A DNA stretch of 64,000 nucleotides, taken from contig JANQRS010000009.1 of assembly GCA_028284445.1 (NCBI GenBank), positions 1 through 64,000 on the forward strand, in the 5' to 3' direction. A program made the position numbers and the translations under genes. Position 1 is the first letter of the stretch. Each line of letters starts with the position of its first letter. The notes under the pieces are model-generated. The model was not told where the DNA came from. It searched no databases and saw nothing but the letters and a program-made list of their open reading frames with translations. Shown here piece by piece: positions 43,289 through 52,345 of the stretch. This DNA comes from Calditrichia bacterium. GTDB taxonomy: Bacteria > Calditrichota > Calditrichia > RBG-13-44-9 > J075.

Positions 43289-44260
43289 TTAGAGAGTCGG
43301 CGCTATCATTTGTTCATATAAATCGGCTATTTGTGTTAAATGCTCAGATGAAATATCCCATCCACTACCTCCGGCATTGGCAGCAATTTGTTCCGCCTTG
43401 CGCGCTCCGGCAATCGCGGCCGTCACGGCTGAATGAGCAAGCGTCCAGGCAATCGCTAATTCCGCGACAGATTTCTCATAGGCTGCCGCAATTGGCTGAA
43501 GTTGCTCTACAAACTGAATGGTTGCTGAAAAGAGCGGGTCACTAAAATAAGGATTATTGCCGGCGCGGCGCCAGTCGTCTTCGGCCAGGGTTTCCAGAAA
43601 GTCTGCGCTAAACTTGCCGGTCAACAATCCACTCTGAAGAGGGCTGTAGGCAATAACACCTACGCCATTTTCCTCGCACCAGGGTAATATCTCCGCTTCG
43701 ATATCACGCTTGATCATGCTATAGGGCGGCTGAAGTGAATTGACGTGCGAGATGCTCTCACAGCGTTGCAGCAATTCAACATCAAAATTGCTAACGCCGA
43801 TGTAGCGCACCTTGCCTTCTTCCTGCAGGCGGGTCATTTGCCCCCAACTATCTTCAATCGGGACATTTTTGTGCGGCCAATGAATTTGATAAAGGTCGAT
43901 ATAGTCTGTTTGCAGGCGTCGAAGACTGTCTTCGCATTCCTTGCGGATGCTGGCCGGGTGCAAATTGTTGGTTACGCGCCGTTGATCATCCCAGCGAAGT
44001 CCGCACTTGGTGGCAATAATTACCGATTGCCGCCGATCTTTCAGGGTCTGGCCGACAAGTGTCTCGCTGTGTCCCAAGCCATAAACAGGTGCGGTATCAA
44101 TCCAATTAATACCCTGCTCAAGACTTTCCATGATGGTGTTATGCGAGGCATCGTCTTCCTGATGTCCCCATCCCCAGGTCCAGGAGCCACCTATCGCCCA
44201 GGCTCCGAGACCAATTTCTGTAATATCCGGGCCATTCGTGCCCAATTGACGAGTCTTCAT
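43289..44260 (-). CDS. Aldo/keto reductase
   Basis: 323 residues, (beta/alpha)8 NADPH-dependent reductase. The tetrad is visible as Asp and Tyr in 'INWIDTAPVYGLGHSE' (about 50-65), Lys in 'VIIATKCGLRWDD', and His in 'LYQIHWPHKNVPIEDSW'. Also seen: 'VRYIGVSNFDVELLQ', 'VIAYSPLQSGLLTGK' and 'AAIAGARKAEQI', the nucleotide end. It is closest to the YajO/general stress AKR groups. Substrate unknown. It ends where the ECF sigma A gene begins, so these may be cotranscribed. Confidence 0.9.
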   Translation of the reverse strand: MKTRQLGTNGPDITEIGLGAWAIGGSWTWGWGHQEDDASHNTIMESLEQGINWIDTAPVYGLGHSETLVGQTLKDRRQSVIIATKCGLRWDDQRRVTNNLHPASIRKECEDSLRRLQTDYIDLYQIHWPHKNVPIEDSWGQMTRLQEEGKVRYIGVSNFDVELLQRCESISHVNSLQPPYSMIKRDIEAEILPWCEENGVGVIAYSPLQSGLLTGKFSADFLETLAEDDWRRAGNNPYFSDPLFSATIQFVEQLQPIAAAYEKSVAELAIAWTLAHSAVTAAIAGARKAEQIAANAGGSGWDISSEHLTQIADLYEQMIAPTL

Positions 44261-44292
44261 CGATAGTCCATTTGCTTTACGTAATGAGCATA

Positions 44293-44811
44293 TTATTCCG
44301 GTATCGCAAGTGTCGTGTCCAGACGGGTTTCTTCATTGCACCATAAGCTGACTGTGCAATCGCCGGCAGTCAGTTCGGAAAGAGCTATTTCTGCATCGAA
44401 GCTGCCAATCATCTGAATACAGGTAACGTCTTTTTCAATAATCCCATAGACCGTCACCAGATATTTACCATTTTCCTCGCTAACTTCATAGCGGGAAAAT
44501 TGCCAGCACGGATTTGGCGTTTCTACTTTTACCGTCATATTGACAGCGCCGGATTGCGTGGTCACGGCATTAATTCGCTTCACTGACATCGGCTTCTCAA
44601 TGGCGGCACCGCTTTCAACCGCTTTCTTCTTTTCTTCCTCTGAACACTCTTCAAGCAGCAGTGTTCCGCTGAAGACCTGCACGGCGAATTTATAAGCTGA
44701 CTGAAGCTGATTCAGGACGTTGCCATCAAAACGCAAAAACTGCGGCGCCGTTGCGGCACCACAGAAAATCAAAACAGATATTCCCAGTATGATCAGTCCT
44801 CTGGATCTCAT
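44293..44811 (-). CDS. Small secreted protein, Cys-paired beta domain
   Basis: 172 residues. Hydrophobic signal 'GLIILGISVLIFCGAATA'. A charged patch 'CSEEEKKKAVESG' is followed by a compact domain: 'NPCWQFSRYEVSEENGKYLV', 'VYGIIEKDVTCIQMIGSFDA' and 'ELTAGDCTVSLWCNEE'. The spacing of Cys and the 'G.C.V' ending resemble a common small Ig-like domain of secreted bacterial proteins, but I cannot name it. It follows the subtilisin gene on the same strand by 62 bases. Confidence 0.65.
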   Translation of the reverse strand: MRSRGLIILGISVLIFCGAATAPQFLRFDGNVLNQLQSAYKFAVQVFSGTLLLEECSEEEKKKAVESGAAIEKPMSVKRINAVTTQSGAVNMTVKVETPNPCWQFSRYEVSEENGKYLVTVYGIIEKDVTCIQMIGSFDAEIALSELTAGDCTVSLWCNEETRLDTTLAIPE

Positions 44812-44873
44812 ACCGTCTCCTCTCTCTGGATAAAGTCTGCCGCCGGCATGCTGAACGGCGGCAGTTAAAGAGT

Positions 44874-46625
44874 TTACTTACGCAGGCGTTTGCGCAGGTA
44901 CAATAAAGCAACAACTGCAAACCCGAGATTCAAGAGAATCGTCAGCAGGGCATCGCTGTGGGTGTTGCCGGTATTTACCGTAAACGCCGCTGCGCCACAA
45001 CATCCCGGATCAGGATTTGCGGTAACGTTAAAAGAAACGCTGCGACTGGTTGTGCTGTTCCCGGCATCATCCGTTGCGGTAACCGAGTACGTCACTGTGC
45101 TTTCCAGGGCCTGTCCCGGCACCTGACCGGTAAAATTAACGCCATTAGCCGTCAGTGGAACGGTGCCGGTACCGCTGCCATTCCCGGAGATCTCATAATT
45201 AAGCGTTGCTGAAGCAATGCTGCCATCATCCACAATCTGGGCAGTGATGTTATAAGGTGTCGTGCTGCTGGTATTTGGATGTGCAACAACTGTAATGACC
45301 GGAGAGTCGGACAATGCTTTAACTGCATTCAAGCGACCGCCGGATACCGTACGGTTTGCAAAGGCAGATTTAAAGTCAACGCTTCCCATCAGCCGATACT
45401 TAACTTCTTCCATGGAAATACCAGGATATTGAGCCATGATCAAGGCTGCGACCCCGGCTACATAAGGCGTTGCCATTGAGGTACCGCTCAAGCTCTGGTA
45501 ATTATTGTTAGCGACGGTGCTGAGGATGCTGCTACCGGGCGCTGCCAGGTCAACAGTCTCTTTCCCATAATTGGAGAAACTGGAAAGCTGATCGCGATCG
45601 TCAGAGGAGGCGACGGAGACAACGTTGGCTGAACCATAGTTGGACGGAAAGTTATCGGAATTGTCAGTGTTCTTGGAGTCATTTCCAGCCGCTGCTACGA
45701 AGAGAATGCCAGCCTGATTGGCTGCTTCAATAGCGTCTTCCAGGGCCTGGGAACGTCCACCGCCGCCCCAGCTGTTGCTGAGAATCGGAATACCAAGGTC
45801 TATTGCGTAGAGAATGGCTTCGACAGCATCATCCGTGCTACCGGAACCGGCGCCGGAGAGGAACTTCAGTCCAACAAGGCTTACATTCCAGTTGATACCG
45901 GAAATGCCGCTACCATTATTGCCAACCGCACCGATGATCCCGGCGCAGTGAGTGCCGTGGTCATTATCATCGTAAGGGTTGTTATCATTATTAATGAAAT
46001 CCCAGCCGCGATAGTCATCTACATAGCCATTGCCGTCATCATCAACGCCATTGCTTTCTTTGCCGTCGCCGCTTTCACCGGGATTCCGCCACATGTTGGC
46101 GGCCAGGTCGTTGTGGCCATCGTCCACACCGGTGTCGATAACGCCAACAATGATGTCGCGGCTACCGGTTTGCAGATCCCAGACATCCTGGGCGCTAATG
46201 TCCGCACCACGAACGCCACCGGTCTGACCGGTATTATTCAAGGCATATTGGCTGGAATAGCGACTATCATTTGGTACGGTTTCGAGGATACTCAAAACAT
46301 AGTTCGGTTCTGCATAGTCAATATTGTTATCGTTCTTCATTAAGGCCAGGGCCTTTGGCAAGTCATCCGGGTTGGCGATTGTGCATTTCACCAGATTCAA
46401 CGGACGAAATTCCTGAACAGATGTCACACCAAGTGCCGCTACTTCCGCGTTGACGTCCTGAATGCCAATACCATCTTTATATTTTACCAATAATTCTCCG
46501 GCAACGGTCTCCGGATGTGGCTCTGCCTTCACAAGGTCTTCTACAACATTCCCCTCCTGCGCGAACATGATTCCCGCACATAATACGCAGCTTGCAACCA
46601 GCCGCTGTAACCATAGCTTGTTCAT
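44874..46625 (-). CDS. S8 (subtilisin) protease with Cys-bearing C-terminal anchor
   Basis: 583 residues from the ATG at 46625, placed after GGAGG by 6 bases. Signal peptide 'LVASCVLCAGIMFA', then a propeptide-like inhibitor ('GELLVKYKDGIGIQDVNAEV', about 38-125). The catalytic domain has Asp in 'IVGVIDTGVDDGHNDLAANM', His in 'DDNDHGTHCAGIIGAVG', Asn in 'FVAAAGNDSKNTDN', Ser in 'LSGTSMATPYVAGVAAL'. A cadherin-like beta domain follows ('ESTVTYSVTATDDAGNST'). The end is tripartite: 'NPDPGCCGAAAF', helix 'ALLTILLNLGFAVVALLYL' and 'RKRLRK', like CTERM sorting signals. Confidence 0.9.
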   Translation of the reverse strand: MNKLWLQRLVASCVLCAGIMFAQEGNVVEDLVKAEPHPETVAGELLVKYKDGIGIQDVNAEVAALGVTSVQEFRPLNLVKCTIANPDDLPKALALMKNDNNIDYAEPNYVLSILETVPNDSRYSSQYALNNTGQTGGVRGADISAQDVWDLQTGSRDIIVGVIDTGVDDGHNDLAANMWRNPGESGDGKESNGVDDDGNGYVDDYRGWDFINNDNNPYDDNDHGTHCAGIIGAVGNNGSGISGINWNVSLVGLKFLSGAGSGSTDDAVEAILYAIDLGIPILSNSWGGGGRSQALEDAIEAANQAGILFVAAAGNDSKNTDNSDNFPSNYGSANVVSVASSDDRDQLSSFSNYGKETVDLAAPGSSILSTVANNNYQSLSGTSMATPYVAGVAALIMAQYPGISMEEVKYRLMGSVDFKSAFANRTVSGGRLNAVKALSDSPVITVVAHPNTSSTTPYNITAQIVDDGSIASATLNYEISGNGSGTGTVPLTANGVNFTGQVPGQALESTVTYSVTATDDAGNSTTSRSVSFNVTANPDPGCCGAAAFTVNTGNTHSDALLTILLNLGFAVVALLYLRKRLRK

Positions 46626-47178
46626 TACCATCCTCCAAAATAGTGAAAAGTTTTTGCAATCCTTCCTTGCCACATAGCCAGATTGTTCAGGGCAAGAGAC
46701 GGACCTGGAAATAGTTAACAATACATATCCATTTTAGATCAAAGGCGGTGCTAAAATGTCGATCGATTCATATCTGCTGTATCATAGCAGCCCAAACATC
46801 ATCATGACAATATCAGGCATCTACTCTTTATTAAAGAGACAGATGAATCTTGGATTTTTCTCTTTCGATGGGTAGCGTGTCCAGAATTCTGCGTAGCTCG
46901 TAAGGAAGCCTCGACTTTTTTGTCAGATAATGGAAAGACTGTGAGTTTGCAATAATGAAGTTCGACACAATGTAGCATTTCTTTGAAGCAAATACAAGCG
47001 ATTCGCCAGCAAGATCTTTTTTGAAATATTTGACTTAACGGCTTGCATTTACAGGGATTCGGTAGTAGTTATCTTATATCGCCGGACAGTGTTAACGGCG
47101 ACCGGCAAATCTCTCCGGGATACCGCTGCAAGTAGATTTGAGACCATGGATTGATATCATCAGGAATGACGCTAAACC
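46626..47178. other. Divergent intergenic region
   Basis: AT-rich gap between the protease and the PH-like protein genes. A 39-codon plus-strand ORF (46756-46875, starting MSIDSYLLYHSSP) lacks a convincing ribosome site. No strong hairpin, promoter pair or known RNA was recognised. Confidence 0.4.
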
Positions 47179-48504
47179 ATGATTTTCGATACCAAAGCAA
47201 TTATTGAAGGCCATTTGCGATCGGGGGAGACCATAAAATGGTCGGACCACCCGAATAGAAAAAGACCGGGCATGCTTGTCGAAAAGTTCTTCACGTTCTT
47301 TGAAACGCTGGGGAAATTATCCTTCCTGGTCGCTATTTATGTGAGTTATGCTTACCTGAGTGTTACGGAAGTTCTTCCGGAAATTAGCCAGCGTTTGCTC
47401 ATTCCCCAATTGCGTCCTGATATTGGCGATATATTCTATTTTTTGATCGGTGGAATTACATTTTATCTACTACGCTATTTAATTACCTATACCTTTGAAG
47501 ATGAATCCATGGAGGTGTATGCGATTACCAATGATCGTATTTTGATCGTGGACGAAAATGGCGTACTGAGCTCTTATGGTCCCGGGGAAATTATGAGGCC
47601 CACCATTCGCACCAATCGCGATGGCACCGGCAATATCGTGTTCACCGAACGAATCCAGCAGTTAGGTGCGCTGGATAGCGGCGATCAGCGTGAAGAAAAG
47701 AAGTGGATCGGCTTCTACGACCTTATCGAATACAAGGCCGCTCACAAGAGCCTGCTGGATTGGTTGTCTGAACATAAGGCGCCGCCGGAAAAAATCGTAA
47801 ACAAAGCCCTCACGGTCAATTTTGAACTCAAGCCTTATCGAGACTGGACCGCCCAAAGCCAAATTGTTGAAACTGCTCACCTGGATAATGTGCTTTATTC
47901 GCTGCTTGCCAGTGAAATCTACGGCGACAATCGTTTTGCGAAGGAAATGTTACTGACCGACAAATGGAATTTGCTGGTTTTGATGAAGCAGGCCAGCTCC
48001 GGCGCCGGCCAGGACGACGCACGGCTCAGCTATTTTACCATCGTTGTCGAATGTGCGGAAAGCTTTAAGTCTATCGGTGGCGTTAAGCGGATTAAAGAGC
48101 GCGAGAACACCTACTTTAATCAAATTCTCGGTGACCCATCGCAACTGATGCGGGCCATCGGCAAGTCCGCACATATTTGTCAACTCGGCTCGCTTTTCAG
48201 CAAAGATGCCCCGCCCAAGATCCAGATCAATGATCGGGCAAAGAAGAACGATATGATTAAAGGCATGACCGGGCATGAATTGGTCGGCAACATTAATATT
48301 ATGGGCAATGCCTTCAAATACCGGCAGATTTATGCCTATTATGCCCAAAGCGGTCTCTTCGAAGAACCGTATATTTTGCATTTGCGCTTCACATTCTGGT
48401 GCGAAGAAAAACTATATAAGGACAATCAGAATAAAATCATTGATCTGGTGAAGTCCGTGAAGCTGGAAATCCCGGAGCCGGTAGAAGAGAAAGCCGAAGA
48501 ATAA
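47179..48504 (+). CDS. Membrane protein with bacterial PH-like domain
   Basis: 441 residues. The start 'HLRSGETIKWSDHPNRKRPG' is typical of bPH proteins. Two membrane helices lie at about 45-64 and 89-109, then 'MEVYAITNDRILIVDENGVL' and 'RTNRDGTGNIVFTERI', as in bPH_2 domains. The C-terminal half (about 215-430) is soluble with no known motif ('YSLLASEIYGDNRFAKEMLL', 'HLRFTFWCEEKLYKDNQ'). An acidic tail ends the protein. rsmE follows 18 bases later and is probably cotranscribed. The function is unknown. Confidence 0.65.
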   Translation: MIFDTKAIIEGHLRSGETIKWSDHPNRKRPGMLVEKFFTFFETLGKLSFLVAIYVSYAYLSVTEVLPEISQRLLIPQLRPDIGDIFYFLIGGITFYLLRYLITYTFEDESMEVYAITNDRILIVDENGVLSSYGPGEIMRPTIRTNRDGTGNIVFTERIQQLGALDSGDQREEKKWIGFYDLIEYKAAHKSLLDWLSEHKAPPEKIVNKALTVNFELKPYRDWTAQSQIVETAHLDNVLYSLLASEIYGDNRFAKEMLLTDKWNLLVLMKQASSGAGQDDARLSYFTIVVECAESFKSIGGVKRIKERENTYFNQILGDPSQLMRAIGKSAHICQLGSLFSKDAPPKIQINDRAKKNDMIKGMTGHELVGNINIMGNAFKYRQIYAYYAQSGLFEEPYILHLRFTFWCEEKLYKDNQNKIIDLVKSVKLEIPEPVEEKAEE

Positions 48505-48522
48505 ACAACCTCCCCAAAAAAT

Positions 48523-49242
48523 ATGAATCTCATTTTGTTTTCAGGCGAAGAATTGCTGGGGGACGGGGTCACGCTCGACCTTCGTGACCGGCGCTTCCAT
48601 CATCTTCGTGATGTGCAAAAGGTTGCTATCGGTGACGAGATGATCGTTGGTCAGATCAACGGCGATATCGGTAAGGGTGGGGTTGTTAACGTCACTGATG
48701 ATCACATCCGCTTAAGCGTGACGCTCACTCAACCGCCTCCACCGCCAGCACACATTACGCTGCTGCTGGCGCTGCCGCGCCCAAAAACATTAAAGCGCAT
48801 GATCATCACTGCCACCACTTTTGGTATTAAGCGGATATACCTTGTCAACAGCTGGCGAGTCGACAAAAGCTATTGGAAAAGCCCGGTATTGGACAGCAAA
48901 AAATTGCGCGAGTACGCGATCCTGGGGCTTGAGCAAGCTCGCGACACCGTTTTGCCTGTTATTGAACAGCGGCGGCTTTTCAAACCATTTGTGGAAGATG
49001 AACTGCCGGGGCTGATCGGTAACAGTCGCTGTCTCGTGGCGCATCCCTATGCTGCGTCAGATTGTCCGAGAGATATTGCCGGGCCGGTAACGCTGGCCAT
49101 CGGGCCGGAAGGCGGGTTAATTGACTACGAAGTTGAGAAATTGAGCGAGTGCGGATTCCGGTCAGTAACCATCGGGAGTCGAATTCTTCGGGTTGATGCG
49201 GCTGTCCCGGCATTGTTGTCCCGCTTGATTCCACGAATATAG
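48523..49242 (+). CDS. rsmE: 16S rRNA (uracil-1498-N3)-methyltransferase
   Basis: 239 residues, full length. RsmE methylates N3 of U1498 in the 30S decoding centre. A PUA-like N-terminal domain ('RRFHHLRDVQKVAIGDEMIV') is followed by the SPOUT domain: 'ITLLLALPRPKTLKRMIITA', 'GIKRIYLVNSWRVD', 'REYAILGLEQARDTVLP', and the SAM knot 'VTLAIGPEGGLIDYEVEKL' with 'IGSRILRVDAAVPALLS'. All key motifs are intact. Confidence 0.93.
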   Translation: MNLILFSGEELLGDGVTLDLRDRRFHHLRDVQKVAIGDEMIVGQINGDIGKGGVVNVTDDHIRLSVTLTQPPPPPAHITLLLALPRPKTLKRMIITATTFGIKRIYLVNSWRVDKSYWKSPVLDSKKLREYAILGLEQARDTVLPVIEQRRLFKPFVEDELPGLIGNSRCLVAHPYAASDCPRDIAGPVTLAIGPEGGLIDYEVEKLSECGFRSVTIGSRILRVDAAVPALLSRLIPRI

Positions 49243-49310
49243 AAGTATGTTTGAAGAATCAAAAGTGAGCGATATCACACAGGCGTTTTCATACGCCTGC
49301 GGGATATAAC

Positions 49311-50687
49311 TCATATCAGATCATGCTTTTCAAGGCGATAGCGAAAGGTATCACGGCTTAACTGCAGGAGCTGTGCTGCGCGAGACTGATTGCCATTGCT
49401 CATCTTCAGGGCATCTTCCAACAATTTCTTCTCTATTGCGGCAAAAGCTAACCCGTCCTTCGGCAGCTTGAAGCGATCCAATGGGGATGAAGAAGGCTCA
49501 TCTCTTTGCAGCGAACCAAGGTGCAGATCATCCGCCCCAATTTTTTGGCCTTCACAGAAGATCAAAGCACGTTCGATGGCATTGCGCAATTCCCGAATAT
49601 TCCCGGGCCAGTTGTGGTTCAGAAGCTTGTTTGCAGCTGGCTTGTCGAGGCTGTTGACCGGCTTCTTAAATTCTGCAGCCAGGGTCAGTATAAAGTTTTG
49701 GGCAATGATAAGAATGTCATCGCCAAGATCACGTAGCGGCGGTAGTTGAATGCGGACCACGTTGAGGCGATAAAACAGGTCTTCCCGAAAGCGCCTTTCC
49801 TTTACCATTGCCCCAAGGTCCTGATTGGTTGCTGCAATCAGGCGGATCTTTACTTCTTTTTCACTGGTACTGCCAAGGCTTCGGAATTTGCGGGTTTCCA
49901 GGAATGAGAGCAGCTTTGCCTGCAATGGCAGCGACATTTCTCCAATCTCGTCGAGGAAGAGTGTACCCCCATCGGCTTCTTCCAAAAGCCCTTTCTTATC
50001 GGTGACAGCGTTCGTAAAGGCGCCTTTGTTATAACCAAAAAGCTCCGATTCCAAAAGGGTTTCCGGAATAGCTGCGCAGTTAATTTCAATGAAGGGGGCA
50101 TCTGAACTGTGCGAAGATTCATGCAACACGCGCGCCGCCATGCTCTTGCCGGTACCGCTTTCACCTTGCAGCAAAATAGTTGCCGTAGGAATTCGGCCCA
50201 TTTTCTCGATTTGGGCACGCAGATTTTCTATTGGCAAGGACTGTCCCCAAATACGCGCTGAAACATTACCGCTACGGGCGCTAAGTAAACCTTCCAACAA
50301 GCGGATTTCATTAGAACGCTGCGATAGTTCCTGGGCAAGTTCTGCTTCGCGGGTCTTGTCTTCTACCAAAAAGAAATACGGTATATCCTTGTTACCGGTA
50401 CCGTAGAGGAAGAAATTAAAATATATAGTCTGTCCTTCATCTGATTCGCGATTCATGTGTGTCAATTCGAAGGAAAAACGCTTCTGCTCAAAAATCTCTT
50501 CAAAAATTTGGTCCAGGCCAACCGTTTCCGGAAATAGATCCGTTAGTAAAGCCATCTCCAGATTTCTGTCGCGCATACTGAATCGCGCAAGATGTCGATT
50601 GTGAGTACGAATTCTCAGATCTTGGTTCAGAAAGGCATAGCCGAAGCTATTTTGGTCGAGTAATTTCTTAAAAAATGTTGCGTCCAT
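49311..50687 (-). CDS. PAS-AAA+-Fis sigma-54-dependent activator
   Basis: 458 residues. An N-terminal PAS-like sensor ('FGYAFLNQDLRIRTHNRHLA', about 15-120) replaces a receiver, so the signal is not a classical phosphorelay. AAA+ core: Walker A 'LLQGESGTGKSMAARVLHES', the sigma-54 loop reads GAFTNA instead of GAFTGA ('LFGYNKGAFTNAVTDKKG'), Walker B 'GGTLFLDEIGEM', 'FREDLFYRLNVVRIQLPPLR', 'NHNWPGNIRELRNAIERAL'. C-terminal Fis helix-turn-helix 'NGNQSRAAQLLQLSRDTFRY'. It starts 6 bases after the GTPase gene stop, as the last gene of that operon. A sigma-54-like site lies before the operon (52745-52760). Confidence 0.92.
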   Translation of the reverse strand: MDATFFKKLLDQNSFGYAFLNQDLRIRTHNRHLARFSMRDRNLEMALLTDLFPETVGLDQIFEEIFEQKRFSFELTHMNRESDEGQTIYFNFFLYGTGNKDIPYFFLVEDKTREAELAQELSQRSNEIRLLEGLLSARSGNVSARIWGQSLPIENLRAQIEKMGRIPTATILLQGESGTGKSMAARVLHESSHSSDAPFIEINCAAIPETLLESELFGYNKGAFTNAVTDKKGLLEEADGGTLFLDEIGEMSLPLQAKLLSFLETRKFRSLGSTSEKEVKIRLIAATNQDLGAMVKERRFREDLFYRLNVVRIQLPPLRDLGDDILIIAQNFILTLAAEFKKPVNSLDKPAANKLLNHNWPGNIRELRNAIERALIFCEGQKIGADDLHLGSLQRDEPSSSPLDRFKLPKDGLAFAAIEKKLLEDALKMSNGNQSRAAQLLQLSRDTFRYRLEKHDLI

Positions 50688-50693
50688 AGAAGA

Positions 50694-51221
50694 CTAATCA
50701 GCAAGAAGTAGGCCAAGTTTTTGAAATGCTGCTTCCACATTTTCGCCGGTTTTGGCGCTGGTAGGCAAAAATGCAATGTCTCCCTCTGCAGCAAATTGAG
50801 TTAGTTCGACGAGTGTCGGCGCTTCCTTGTCAACCAGATCCATTTTATTGCCAACGAGAACCAGCTTTGCCTCCGGTGCAACAGCCTGAAAAGTCTCAAA
50901 AATCGTTGGCAGACTGGTGATCGATTCCATGCGTGTTAAATCCGCCACAACGAGAGCGCCTGCGGAACCGATAAAATAATTGTTGAGCGGTTTTGTCTTA
51001 TCGTCAAAGCCCTCAATATCCCATATCAGCAAGTTATGCTGGATCATTTTGTGCTCAGAATTCTCTTGAGGGGGTAAAATTTTTTGATTGACTTTTACGC
51101 CAATAGTTGAGAGATAGCTGTCGTCGAATTTTTCAAAAACGAAGCGGCGAACCATACTGGTTTTACCAACCCCAAAAATTCCCAACATGCATATTTTCTT
51201 TTGAATACGTGTTGCTGTCAT
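50694..51221 (-). CDS. Ras-superfamily small GTPase (Rup-like)
   Basis: 175 residues, single G domain. G1 'ICMLGIFGVGKTSMVRRFVF' (about 10-29), G2 'YLSTIGVKVNQKIL' with the switch I Thr, G3 'LLIWDIEGFDD' (DxxG form DIEG, with no Gln), G4 'LVLVGNKMDLVD', G5 'LPTSAKTGENVEA'. This layout is Rab/Ras-like rather than MglA-like, fitting the prokaryotic 'Rup' group of small GTPases of unknown process. No lipidation Cys is at the C-terminus. It is sandwiched, with gaps of 5 and 6 bases, between the helical-repeat/roadblock-like protein and the sigma-54 activator, which are likely partners. Confidence 0.9.
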   Translation of the reverse strand: MTATRIQKKICMLGIFGVGKTSMVRRFVFEKFDDSYLSTIGVKVNQKILPPQENSEHKMIQHNLLIWDIEGFDDKTKPLNNYFIGSAGALVVADLTRMESITSLPTIFETFQAVAPEAKLVLVGNKMDLVDKEAPTLVELTQFAAEGDIAFLPTSAKTGENVEAAFQKLGLLLAD

Positions 51222-51226
51222 ATCCC

Positions 51227-52288
51227 TTAAACCGAATAAACCTTCTTGATGAATTGCCGAAGATCTGCTTCAACCTCCAGCAATGCTGAATTATCCCCCT
51301 CATAATCCCGTAGTTGCCGGTAATATCTTTCATGAATCTGATGGTGCTGTGCCTGCAATTTATCCTTGAAGTCAGGCCCCGGCACACCATTGTAAACAAC
51401 CGCAAGATAGCTGTACTTGCTGGTGTCGATATTTAGTGATTGCTTGGTATGACCAATTTCATTTAGTACGCCATCGTGTTCTTCGCCTTCCTCAAAGGCG
51501 TCTTCTACAAATGATTTGATGGCGGTGAGCATGCTGCCGATAACCAGCGCGTCCGTTTGGTGATCCTCATGCAGGTCGTTTACTGCATGGGCAATCAGCA
51601 AGCCTGATTGACGGGAAATCAAATATACTTCTTCCACTTCGAAGGGTAATGCCCCGGCCAAAACGGCTTCCCCGGGATTTACGCCCATCACGCGAGCCCG
51701 GAAACGCCTTTTCCAGGCTTCGAAGCGAAAGGTGCTGTTCATCTTCTGATTAATATTGTTGGCCAGTTTTTTCATGGCCTCTGCGACCGAGCGCGACACC
51801 ATGCGCCCCATAATGGGGTAAAGTGCGTCCACAATATCTTCTTTGGCAGTCGATACCTGATGCTTTATACCATCGTTAATAATAGGCGCCATCACTTCCG
51901 TCAGCCGATCGCGCGAATTCTCAAACTGATATTCAATGCTTTTGCGAATGGTTGGTGCCAGGGTTTCGGCAAGGTCGTCTGAATTATTACCGGTCTGTTG
52001 ACGAATCCCTTCGGCGATAATCGGATTGAGGATGTCTACAATTTCATTTCGCGAATGGCGAACATTCAGATCGAGGACTTGCGGCAGGATATCTGCCAAG
52101 CGCTCAACCAGCAGCTGCTTGTCAGCCAACTGACCACGTAGTGAGCGAATCTCTGCTTCAAGCGCATCAACTCGTTCCTGATCATCCTTCAGCAGAATAT
52201 CTTTTAAGGCTGCCAGGCGATCGGGATTACCGTTGTCTGGTTTGGTTTTCGCCATCCTGTCATCTATCCGAATATCATTTACCTTCAT
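51227..52288 (-). CDS. Helical-repeat protein with roadblock-like domain, GTPase partner
   Basis: About 354 residues; the start is uncertain (ATG at 52288 or 52255, TTG at 52324). A coiled coil ('LEAEIRSLRGQLADKQLLVE') is followed by about three repeats of some 30 residues with 'L.P.I..GI..Q' ('EIVDILNPIIAEGIRQQ', 'DLAETLAPTIRKSIEYQ', 'RLTEVMAPIINDGIKHQ') and 'DIVDALYPIMGRMVSRSVAE'. 'EEVYLISRQSGLLIAHAV', 'LVIGSMLTAIKSFVEDAF' and 'KYSYLAVVYNGVPG' then look like a roadblock/LC7 domain. From memory, the same segment occurs in the N-terminal part of cyanobacterial OmpA-family proteins encoded beside small GTPases; the OmpA part is missing here. It could be a GAP, effector or scaffold of the GTPase. 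Confidence 0.75.
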   Translation of the reverse strand: MKVNDIRIDDRMAKTKPDNGNPDRLAALKDILLKDDQERVDALEAEIRSLRGQLADKQLLVERLADILPQVLDLNVRHSRNEIVDILNPIIAEGIRQQTGNNSDDLAETLAPTIRKSIEYQFENSRDRLTEVMAPIINDGIKHQVSTAKEDIVDALYPIMGRMVSRSVAEAMKKLANNINQKMNSTFRFEAWKRRFRARVMGVNPGEAVLAGALPFEVEEVYLISRQSGLLIAHAVNDLHEDHQTDALVIGSMLTAIKSFVEDAFEEGEEHDGVLNEIGHTKQSLNIDTSKYSYLAVVYNGVPGPDFKDKLQAQHHQIHERYYRQLRDYEGDNSALLEVEADLRQFIKKVYSV

Positions 52289-52345
52289 TAATGTGACAAC
52301 ACACCGCTTTACAACGCTTCCCAATCCCAGTCAACTGCGCCGCTT

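Noticed and set aside
46756..46875. 39-codon ORF in the gap upstream of the protease
   Set aside because: No ribosome site and no supporting context.
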